Positions 6,146 to 12,676 of a stretch of DNA of 12,676 nt are shown piece by piece. Position numbers and translations under genes: made by a program. The DNA comes from Sulfurovum sp. (GTDB lineage: Bacteria; Campylobacterota; Campylobacteria; Campylobacterales; Sulfurovaceae), in NCBI GenBank assembly GCA_022729615.1, contig DZAQ01000034.1, forward strand, positions 1-12,676, written 5' to 3'. A model generated the notes under the pieces. That model was not told where the DNA came from. It searched no databases and saw nothing but the letters and a program-made list of their open reading frames with translations. Numbering within the stretch: the first letter of the stretch is position 1; each line of letters begins with the position of its first letter.

Positions 6146-7526
6146 TCATGGTAAATTTTTTGAATATCGATTTGGCAGCGTCCCGTCCGTCACGCACGGC
6201 AGTCACGACAAGATCTGCCCCTCTGCTGCAATCTCCGCCGGCATAAATACCGGAGGTTGTCGTCTCGTAGTTTTCATCCACAACGATACCGCCCCATCTA
6301 TTGGTCTCGATCCCGTTGGAGGCATAAAAAGGATACTCAACAGGCTCAAATCCAAGTGCAAAGATGATCAAATCCGCTTTCACTCTGTATTCGCTTCCTG
6401 TAATCTCCTCAACCCCCTGTCTTCCATTTGCATCAGGCACGGTTGGCCGCATTTTGACCATCTCGATCCCGATCGCCTTGCCCTCATCATCAAAAATAAG
6501 CGCTTTTGGGGAAGCAAAAAATTCAAATTGACCCCCCTCCTCTTTGGCATTGAGATACTCTTTTTTGCTCCCGGGCATATTGCGAGCATCACGGCGGTAA
6601 AGGCATTTGACACTTTTGGCTTTTTCTCTGATCGAGGTACGCACACAATCCATGGCGGTATCGCCGCCCCCAACCACAACAACACTCTTGCCTTTGACAT
6701 CCGCATCAAAATCTTCTTTTTCTCCAAAAAGTCTCTTTTGGATCGTCGTCAAAAAATCCATAGCCATATATACATTGGCCGCATCATCACCCACGAGTCC
6801 CGATCGCTTCCCTTTTGTCGCACCGACACCGATAAAGATCGCATCAAAACTTTTCGCAAGCTCATCGAAATTGATATCTTTGCCAACCTCAACATTGAGG
6901 TGAAAAATTGCACCAGCCTCTTCTAGGAGTTTGATCCTGCGAGCAACAATGCGTTTGTCGAGTTTGAAGCCGGGGATTCCGTATGTAAGCAATCCGCCTG
7001 CTCTTGAGTGCTTGTCAAATATCTCAACATCTATACCCTCTCTAAGCAGAAATGTGGCTGCCGACAGCCCGGCCGGTCCGGCGCCTATGACGGCTACTTT
7101 TTTTCCCAATTTCTCCTTGGAGAATTTCGGTTTCAAACCCTTCTTGAATCCCTCTTCGCTGATGTATGTTTCGATAGAGCCGATCGTAATGGCGCCATGT
7201 CCGTCATTGAGTGTGCATGCCCCCTCACAAAGCTTGTCATGAGGACATATCCGCCCCATCACTTCAGGAAACGGTGACGATTCATTCGAGAGGGCAAAAG
7301 CAAATTCCAAATCCTCCTCTGCGGCTCGACGCAGCCACTGGGGGATAAAATTGTGCAGCGGGCATCCATTGTGACAGTAGGGATCGCCGCACTGGATACA
7401 TCGCTCGGACTGCTCAGCTGCTTTTTTGGTCTTGAAAACTTCATAAATCTCTTCATAGTCTCTTGATCGCTCGACAACATCCCGCTTCTTGGCATCAACT
7501 CTTTCTAAATCAAAAAATCTTAGCAT
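6135..7526 (-). CDS. gltD: Glutamate synthase (NADPH) small subunit
   Basis: GltD feeds electrons from NAD(P)H through FAD and iron-sulfur clusters to GltB, which makes two glutamates from glutamine and 2-oxoglutarate. The 463-residue protein is full length. Its N-terminal region carries cysteines in CIQCGDPYCHNGC (43-55) and CPHDKLCEGAC (94-104), the ligands of the two 4Fe-4S clusters. The FAD-binding site is GAGPAG (148-153), the NADPH site is GGGDTAMDC (286-294), and the conserved C-terminal flavin segment is GIYAGGDCSRGADLVVTA (426-443). It follows gltB with no gap (TAGATG). Its ribosome site GGGAGGAG lies within the last gltB codons, five bases before the ATG. Cofactor preference (NADPH or NADH) is inferred from the bacterial family, not shown by the sequence. 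Confidence 0.96.
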   Translation of the reverse strand: MLRFFDLERVDAKKRDVVERSRDYEEIYEVFKTKKAAEQSERCIQCGDPYCHNGCPLHNFIPQWLRRAAEEDLEFAFALSNESSPFPEVMGRICPHDKLCEGACTLNDGHGAITIGSIETYISEEGFKKGLKPKFSKEKLGKKVAVIGAGPAGLSAATFLLREGIDVEIFDKHSRAGGLLTYGIPGFKLDKRIVARRIKLLEEAGAIFHLNVEVGKDINFDELAKSFDAIFIGVGATKGKRSGLVGDDAANVYMAMDFLTTIQKRLFGEKEDFDADVKGKSVVVVGGGDTAMDCVRTSIREKAKSVKCLYRRDARNMPGSKKEYLNAKEEGGQFEFFASPKALIFDDEGKAIGIEMVKMRPTVPDANGRQGVEEITGSEYRVKADLIIFALGFEPVEYPFYASNGIETNRWGGIVVDENYETTTSGIYAGGDCSRGADLVVTAVRDGRDAAKSIFKKFTMNEK

Positions 7527-10500
7527 CTATTCTCCTCCCTCTATTATTTTGAGAGGACCCTTCATATCTTTTGGACGCACTATCCAAAAGTTTCGGATCT
7601 CGACTCGGAAATTATCAAGAATTTTTTTGGCTTGTTTGCTCTTGGTCTCTTGATAATAATCTTTGAGCAGCTTCTTGAGATAGTAGCGCTCAATATCCGT
7701 ATCTTCCGTATCGATTCTACGCGCCTCTACCAACTCTTGATTGACATTTTCGACCAATAGATGTTCGATATCATACACAAAAGCCACACCTCCGGTCATC
7801 CCTGCTCCGAAGTTGACGCCTGTTCTTCCAAGAATGATCACAACACCGCCGGTCATATACTCACAAGGATGATCCCCTGTACCCTCGACGACCGCTATGG
7901 CTCCGGAATTTCTCACGCCAAAACGCTCTCCGACTTGACCGTTGACATAGAGTTTGCCTCCGGTCGCACCATAAAGACAGGTATTTCCGCCCAAAGAGAA
8001 TTTCGGACCGTTTTTGTCTGCCGTTATCACGATACGGCCGCCATGCATCCCCTTGCCGATATAGTCGTTACCGGCGCCATTGATATGGATCGAGACACCG
8101 TCGATCAGAAATGCCCCCAAAGATTGTCCGGATGTTCCGTCAAGCCGAATATCTATAGTTCGATCCGGCAATCCCTTATCACCGTAATATTTGGCGATCT
8201 CGCCTGAGATCAATGCTCCAAAACTTCGATTGAGGTTGGATATCTTCCTCTCGATGACCATAGAATTGGTCGGATTTTTGATCGCCGGCATCAACTCTTT
8301 CAAAATCTCTTTTTCATACTCATTGGTATCATAGGGCTGATTGAAGGCAACCTGTCTTGTATTTGGTCCCTCAAGATCATAAAGGAGTTTTTCGAATGAA
8401 AATTTCTTTGCAAATGCATCATCGATCACCTCAAGCAGTTCCGTTTTGCCGACGATCTCCTCGAGTGATCTGTATCCGAGTGATGCAAGGATCTCTCGCA
8501 CATCCTCTCCAAGCAGTGTAAAGTAGTTGATCACGCGTTCCACAGACCCCTCATAATGCTCTCGAAGCTTCTCCTCTTGAGTTGCTATACCAACCGAGCA
8601 GCGGTTGAGATGGCAGATTCGCAGGATCTTACACCCGATGACAGTCAATGCGCCTGTCCCAAAAGCATAACTCTCCGCTCCAAATATAGCCGCCTTAACG
8701 ACATCTAGTCCGGTTTTCAATCCGCCATCGGTCTCGAGTTCCACTTGGCCTCGGAGATTGTTCGCTTTGAGGGCATTGTGCGCTTCGATCAGACCCAGCT
8801 CCCACGGATTGCCGGCAAATTTGATAGAGCCGATCGGCGCGGCGCCCGTACCGCCGTCTCCTCCGGAAATAATGATCTTATCAGCATACGCCTTGGCTAC
8901 GCCGGCGGCTATCGTTCCGACTCCGGCAGTAGAGACCAGTTTGACGGCGATCCTCGCATCGGGATTGACCTGCTTGAGGTCAAAAATCAACTGTGCCAAA
9001 TCCTCGATCGAATAGATATCATGGTGCGGCGGCGGCGAAATGAGTGTCACGCCGGGCATCGTATGTCTCAGCCTTGCGATAAGCGGACTTACTTTTTGTC
9101 CGGGCAGCTGTCCCCCTTCGCCCGGCTTCGCACCTTGCGCTACCTTGATCTGCAGCTCCTCCGCAGACCTCAAATACCCAGGTGTAACACCAAATCTCCC
9201 TGAGGCAACCTGTTTGATCTTGGAATTTTTGATCGTCTTAAAGCGCGCGGCATCCTCGCCGCCTTCACCTGAGTTGCTTTTGCCGCCGATCGTATTCATC
9301 GCTTCAGCCAGACACTCATGCGCTTCAGGGGAGATAGACCCTAGACTCATGGCAGCTGTTGAGAACCGTTTGAAAATCTCCGAGAGAGGCTCAACTTCAC
9401 TGATATCTATGGAAGTTCTTTGGCTTTTGAGTTGGAAAAAGTCACGGATAAATTTCTTGTCTCTATTGTTGATATAGGATTTGAACTGCTCAAAGTCACT
9501 CTTTTTGCCGCTTTTGGATAATTTATGGATGGCATGGATATGCTTGGGCGCAAAATCGTGATACTCTTCCCCGTCAAGATATTTGATGAGCCCTCCGATA
9601 TTGAGCGGCATCATTCTATCAAGCGCCTCTTTGCCGTACGCCATCTTGTGCGCCTTGCGGATACGCTCCTCGATATCCTTGTATCCAAGCCCCTTCAGCA
9701 TCGCGTTTGTACCTGCGAAACACTCGGCGATGATCTCATCATCCAATCCGATAATATCAAAGAGTTTTGAATTTCTGTAACTTGAGATCGTAGAGATACC
9801 CATCTTTGACATCACCTTCATCAATCCGGCATTGAGCGCTTTTCGCACCTTTTTCAAAATAGGAGCCAGATCGATGCTTGGATTGCTTCTCATCTCCATC
9901 ATCGCAACTGTCTGGTAGAGCATATAGGGATAGATCGCCGCGGCGCCAAATGCGATCATAGAGGCTGCCATATGCGAATCATAGACTTCGCCTGAAATAG
10001 CCACTATGCTTGTAAGGTGGCGCAGTCTATTTTCAAGAAGCGCCTGGTTGAGCCGTCCTACAACCATGAGCATCGGCATCACCATAGTCTGAGCGTCCAA
10101 ATCTCTATCATCAAGACAAATTGTACGGATACCATCCTCTCGAACATCTGCAAGAATCTGCTCAACGAGCGTCGCCAAGCTCGCTTGCAAATCATTATGA
10201 AAATTTGTCTTGTAGCATTTTGATTTATAATTTCTGTCATATTTTGGATCATTTTCATTTCCAAACTCTTGCAAAATTTCCACTTTTTCAAAAGAGAGAA
10301 TCGGAGAGACTGTCTTGAGGCGTTTGGTGTGTCCCGCGTTGTCGGCAAGAACATTGCGTATCTCTCCAAATCCTGTATTCAAACTCATAACCACTTTTTC
10401 CCTGATGGGGTCGATGGGAGGATTGGTCACTTGAGCGAATTTCTGTTTGAAAAAGTCAGAAAAATTTCTCTGCTTGGTTGAAAATGCTGCCAATGGGGTA

Positions 10501-11951
10501 TCATCGCCCATTGAAGATGTCGCCTCTTTGCCCTCTTTGACGATCGGTTCAAGCACCTGCTCGATCACCTCAAGCGTGATATTAAAAAAACGCTGCTTGG
10601 CATACATCATCTCTTTGTCAGGCATATCTATGGACGAAAAGGGGTCTTTCATATACTCTTGGAGATATACAGTATTTTGATTGAGCCACTTCGCGTATGG
10701 ATCTCTTCCCTTGAGATAGTTGTTGATATCACAATTTTTGAGTACCGTGCCATACTTGAGATCAACTCCGATCATTTCGCCCGATTGCAAACGCCCTCGT
10801 TCGACGATCTCCTCTTCGGGTGTCTGAAGCACTCCATATTCGGAAGTCACCAAAAGTCTATTGCCTGTTGTAATAATATATTTTGCCGGTCTGAGACCAT
10901 TTCTATCCAACACGCAGCCTATATAGCGGCCATCCGTCATACTCACTGCCGCGGGACCATCCCATGGCTCGACACAAGCGCTCACATACTCATAAAATGC
11001 TCTCAGATCCGCATCCATATGAGGCGCATTTTGCCATGGAGCAGGAAGCATCGATCGCGCCGCTTTGAAGAAATCCATACCGTTTATGCGCAAAAACTCG
11101 AAAAAATTATCCAAACTAGCCGAATCACTCATCCCCTTTTGGATGATCGGCAAAATTCTATCGAGCTCCTCTTGGGAGAATATCTCGCTTTTTATGTTTG
11201 CCAATTTGGCAGTCACATTGAACCGGTTAGCCGTAATGGAGTTGATCTCTCCATTGTGCGCGATCATTCTGAAAGGTTGGGCAAGTTTCCATTTTGGAAG
11301 CGTATTGGTAGAAAATCGCTGATGGAAAAGAGAAAACGAAATTTTAAACTCTTCATTTGCCAAATCCGGATAAAAGGTTTTGATATGCGTCGGCATCACC
11401 AAACCTTTATAAGAGATCACCGAAGAGGAGAATGAAGCGACATAAAAATCCTCACTCTTTTCGAGTCTATGCTCGATCTCTTTTCGCGAAAGATAGACAA
11501 GCGCGTCAAATCGTCTTGCCCCCATCAGAGAGTTTGGAACTACAAAGATCTGAGTGATAACAGGAAGTGATGCGAGAGCCTGCTCGCCCAGTGCATCCCT
11601 ATTGACGGGAACCTCTCTGGTGTAATAAATCCGCAGGTCATTGTGTTCGCATATCTCTTTAACCACAGTAAAATCTTCGCTGTTGCGGTTAAAAATCATA
11701 GCAACGGCATATATTTCCGGTAAAATCATGCCCTCTTTTTTGGTTATTTTGGCGAAAAAATCTTTCGGCATCGAAAGCAGAAGTCCGCTTCCGTCACCGG
11801 TCTTTCCGTCCGCGCCGATAGCGCCCCTGTGCATCATCCGTGACAAAGCCGTGATCGCGTCTTCCAGGTTTTTGTGGGATGGGATATTGTCGATAGACGC
11901 CAAAAGTCCAAATCCGCAATTGTCTTTAAATGAGGTAAAAAGATCTCTCAT
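7527..11951 (-). CDS. gltB: Glutamate synthase large subunit
   Basis: GltB is the catalytic subunit of GOGAT, the main route from glutamine to glutamate. From the chosen ATG it has 1474 residues, typical of bacterial GltB. A short propeptide (residues 1-11) precedes C12 in DNCGFGLLA. After cleavage this cysteine is the N-terminal nucleophile of the glutaminase domain (about 12-430). The synthase domain has SNSGEGGEDAARF and GAKPGEGGQLPG (about 890-955), a phosphate-binding SGGDGGTGAAP for FMN (about 1028-1038), and the 3Fe-4S cysteines C1107, C1113 and C1118 in CKILRICHLNRC. The last 230 residues are the glycine-rich right-handed beta-helix (GGRIVITAD, GGKLYVNGQVGERF). The frame also opens at a TTG (11957), but AAAGG at 11959-11963 lies seven bases before the ATG at 11951. 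It is first in the run of six minus-strand genes and diverges from recO. Confidence 0.96.
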   Translation of the reverse strand: MRDLFTSFKDNCGFGLLASIDNIPSHKNLEDAITALSRMMHRGAIGADGKTGDGSGLLLSMPKDFFAKITKKEGMILPEIYAVAMIFNRNSEDFTVVKEICEHNDLRIYYTREVPVNRDALGEQALASLPVITQIFVVPNSLMGARRFDALVYLSRKEIEHRLEKSEDFYVASFSSSVISYKGLVMPTHIKTFYPDLANEEFKISFSLFHQRFSTNTLPKWKLAQPFRMIAHNGEINSITANRFNVTAKLANIKSEIFSQEELDRILPIIQKGMSDSASLDNFFEFLRINGMDFFKAARSMLPAPWQNAPHMDADLRAFYEYVSACVEPWDGPAAVSMTDGRYIGCVLDRNGLRPAKYIITTGNRLLVTSEYGVLQTPEEEIVERGRLQSGEMIGVDLKYGTVLKNCDINNYLKGRDPYAKWLNQNTVYLQEYMKDPFSSIDMPDKEMMYAKQRFFNITLEVIEQVLEPIVKEGKEATSSMGDDTPLAAFSTKQRNFSDFFKQKFAQVTNPPIDPIREKVVMSLNTGFGEIRNVLADNAGHTKRLKTVSPILSFEKVEILQEFGNENDPKYDRNYKSKCYKTNFHNDLQASLATLVEQILADVREDGIRTICLDDRDLDAQTMVMPMLMVVGRLNQALLENRLRHLTSIVAISGEVYDSHMAASMIAFGAAAIYPYMLYQTVAMMEMRSNPSIDLAPILKKVRKALNAGLMKVMSKMGISTISSYRNSKLFDIIGLDDEIIAECFAGTNAMLKGLGYKDIEERIRKAHKMAYGKEALDRMMPLNIGGLIKYLDGEEYHDFAPKHIHAIHKLSKSGKKSDFEQFKSYINNRDKKFIRDFFQLKSQRTSIDISEVEPLSEIFKRFSTAAMSLGSISPEAHECLAEAMNTIGGKSNSGEGGEDAARFKTIKNSKIKQVASGRFGVTPGYLRSAEELQIKVAQGAKPGEGGQLPGQKVSPLIARLRHTMPGVTLISPPPHHDIYSIEDLAQLIFDLKQVNPDARIAVKLVSTAGVGTIAAGVAKAYADKIIISGGDGGTGAAPIGSIKFAGNPWELGLIEAHNALKANNLRGQVELETDGGLKTGLDVVKAAIFGAESYAFGTGALTVIGCKILRICHLNRCSVGIATQEEKLREHYEGSVERVINYFTLLGEDVREILASLGYRSLEEIVGKTELLEVIDDAFAKKFSFEKLLYDLEGPNTRQVAFNQPYDTNEYEKEILKELMPAIKNPTNSMVIERKISNLNRSFGALISGEIAKYYGDKGLPDRTIDIRLDGTSGQSLGAFLIDGVSIHINGAGNDYIGKGMHGGRIVITADKNGPKFSLGGNTCLYGATGGKLYVNGQVGERFGVRNSGAIAVVEGTGDHPCEYMTGGVVIILGRTGVNFGAGMTGGVAFVYDIEHLLVENVNQELVEARRIDTEDTDIERYYLKKLLKDYYQETKSKQAKKILDNFRVEIRNFWIVRPKDMKGPLKIIEGGE
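7532..7539 (-). promoter_or_regulatory. Ribosome binding site of gltD inside the gltB end
   Basis: GGGAGGAG on the minus strand lies five bases before the gltD ATG and forms part of the last codons of gltB (Glu-Gly-Gly-Glu-stop). The gltB C-terminus is therefore partly shaped by this signal. Confidence 0.7.
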
Positions 11952-11958
11952 AAGCAAA

Positions 11959-11963
11959 CCTTT
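11959..11963 (-). promoter_or_regulatory. Ribosome binding site deciding the gltB start
   Basis: AAAGG on the minus strand lies seven bases before the ATG at 11951 and one base before the TTG at 11957, so the ATG is the likely start. Confidence 0.55.
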
Positions 11964-11978
11964 AGTTTTTTTTTGCTA

Positions 11979-11986
11979 GGGTACCC
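11979..11986. repeat. GGGTACCC palindrome in the gltB leader
   Basis: A perfect 8-base palindrome lies between the gltB -10 box and its start codon. On the plus strand GGGTAC can also pair with GTATCC at 11992-11997 across a CCAAAAA loop, with one G-T pair. It is too weak for a terminator. It might be a protein site or chance. Confidence 0.3.
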
Positions 11987-12011
11987 AAAAAGTATCCGAG
12001 CCGGTAGGGCG

Positions 12012-12017
12012 ATTATA
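12012..12017 (-). promoter_or_regulatory. Putative -10 box of the gltB promoter
   Basis: The minus strand reads TTTTTTGTATAAT, a perfect TATAAT preceded by a T run, as in Campylobacterota sigma-70 promoters. No clear -35 hexamer is seen. It lies 60 bases before the gltB ATG, giving a leader of about 50-55 bases. No sigma-54 type -24/-12 element was found in the spacer, so nitrogen control through that factor is not supported here. Confidence 0.5.
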
Positions 12018-12039
12018 CAAAAAAGTAGGTTAAGTTGCG

Positions 12040-12657
12040 ATGAAGGGTTTTGTAGTTCATTTAAGCAAGGCAAAAAATGAGGATATGATAGTGACCATAC
12101 TCTGCGCACACTCCATCAAGGCATACTATAGATTTTTCGGGGCAAGACACTCTATTTTGCAGCTTGGTCACCTCATCGATTTTGAAGTCGATGGGGAGCA
12201 GAGTCATTTTATGCCCAGACTGCGCAGCTTGAGCCATTTCGGCTTTGAGTGGCTGTATGAGAGCAATCGACTTTTGATGTGGCATAATTTCATCAAACTT
12301 TTTGAGCCGCACCTCAGAGAAACAGAAGAGATCCACTCTTTTTATTTTGAACTCCTGCTCAAAGCCGCGCAAAAATGGAGCAAACAAAATCCCAAACGCA
12401 TCATCTGCGAAAGCTATCTCGCGCTTTTGCGCTTCGAGGGGCGTTTATATGATACTAGACGGTGCTATATCTGTGAAGATCCGATAGAACAAGAACTGTC
12501 GCTGATGCGCGCTTATATTGCCGCCCACCCCGCATGCATACACGCTCCTACACTCAGTAAAAAGCGAATTGATGAATTTTTCGAAAGCGGCAAAACTATT
12601 TCGTTCGAGGATAACGAAATAGAGTATCTCTACTCGGTTGTTATGAAGGGATTTTAA
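12040..12657 (+). CDS. recO: Recombination protein RecO, short Campylobacterota type
   Basis: RecO helps load RecA on single-stranded DNA during gap and RecFOR-type repair. The 205-residue protein is shorter than E. coli RecO (about 240) but matches the length and pattern of the Campylobacterota form. The N-terminal OB-fold region (MKGFVVHLSKAKNEDMIVTI) is followed by YRFFGARHS (30-38), then a helical domain with WLYESNRLLMWHNFIKLFEPHLR (71-93) and NPKRIICESYLALLRFEGRL (117-136). CYIC (142-145) with H163 and C166 recalls the zinc-binding region of other RecO proteins but is incomplete by eye. It diverges from gltB across an 88-base spacer. The ribosome site is weak (AGG about 11 bases before the ATG). 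The start is supported by the conserved N-terminal pattern. Confidence 0.87.
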   Translation: MKGFVVHLSKAKNEDMIVTILCAHSIKAYYRFFGARHSILQLGHLIDFEVDGEQSHFMPRLRSLSHFGFEWLYESNRLLMWHNFIKLFEPHLRETEEIHSFYFELLLKAAQKWSKQNPKRIICESYLALLRFEGRLYDTRRCYICEDPIEQELSLMRAYIAAHPACIHAPTLSKKRIDEFFESGKTISFEDNEIEYLYSVVMKGF

Positions 12658-12676
12658 GATAAGGGCGCCTCCAATA

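Noticed and set aside
6380..6727. 115-residue minus-strand frame inside gltD
   Set aside because: It is an alternative frame of gltD. The NADPH-binding motif of gltD is read through the same bases.
10659..11435. 258-residue open frame on the plus strand
   Set aside because: It lies wholly within gltB on the opposite strand, has no recognisable domain or ribosome site, and gltB is clearly the real gene here.
11952..11957. TTG start for gltB
   Set aside because: The AAAGG ribosome site is one base away from the TTG but seven from the ATG at 11951.
11966..11974. T9 run as a transcription terminator on the plus strand
   Set aside because: No GC-rich hairpin precedes it, and no plus-strand gene ends before it.

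Overview
The window reads as an ordinary chromosomal segment of a member of the Campylobacterota (former Epsilonproteobacteria). The evidence is the short RecO type at the right end, the MSHA-type secretin operon used by this phylum for pili or DNA uptake, and dense, overlapping gene packing with T-rich sigma-70-like promoters. By eye, G+C is moderate in gltB (about half in places) and clearly lower in the pilus genes. This fits a sulfur-oxidising genus such as Sulfurovum, Sulfuricurvum or Sulfurimonas, but I cannot fix the genus. There are no RNA genes, insertion sequences, CRISPR arrays or phage traits, and no gene-free stretch exceeds 100 bases.

Right end (about 11.95-12.66 kb): gltB (minus) and recO (plus) diverge from an 88-base spacer. 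It holds a perfect TATAAT box oriented towards gltB, a leader with an A9 run, and a small GGGTACCC palindrome.

Middle (3.05-11.95 kb, all minus): six genes follow without room for separate promoters: gltB, gltD, an inositol-monophosphatase-family gene, accD, thiE and era. Junctions are a 0-base gap (TAGATG), an 11-base overlap, a 27-base gap, a 4-base gap and an 11-base overlap. This looks like one transcription unit. It joins glutamate synthesis (GOGAT) to fatty-acid synthesis (AccD), thiamine phosphate synthesis (ThiE) and ribosome assembly (Era).

Left end (1-2954, all minus): four genes form a tightly coupled operon (ATGA, TAATG, TAATG junctions). They encode a GspL-like protein that joins a PilM-like and a PilN-like part, a PilO/GspM-like protein, a PilP/GspC/MshK-like periplasmic protein, and the N-terminus of an MshL-type secretin cut by the window edge. 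Together they would form the inner-membrane platform and outer-membrane channel of a type IV pilus or competence machine. A 93-base AT-rich spacer after era carries a TATAAT box and two copies of a 16-base repeat exactly 41 bases apart. These repeats are the least expected structure I saw.

I found no convincing undescribed system. The best leads are the paired repeats before the pilus operon, the degenerate actin-like half of the GspL-like protein, and the linkage of glutamate synthase to accD, thiE and era.
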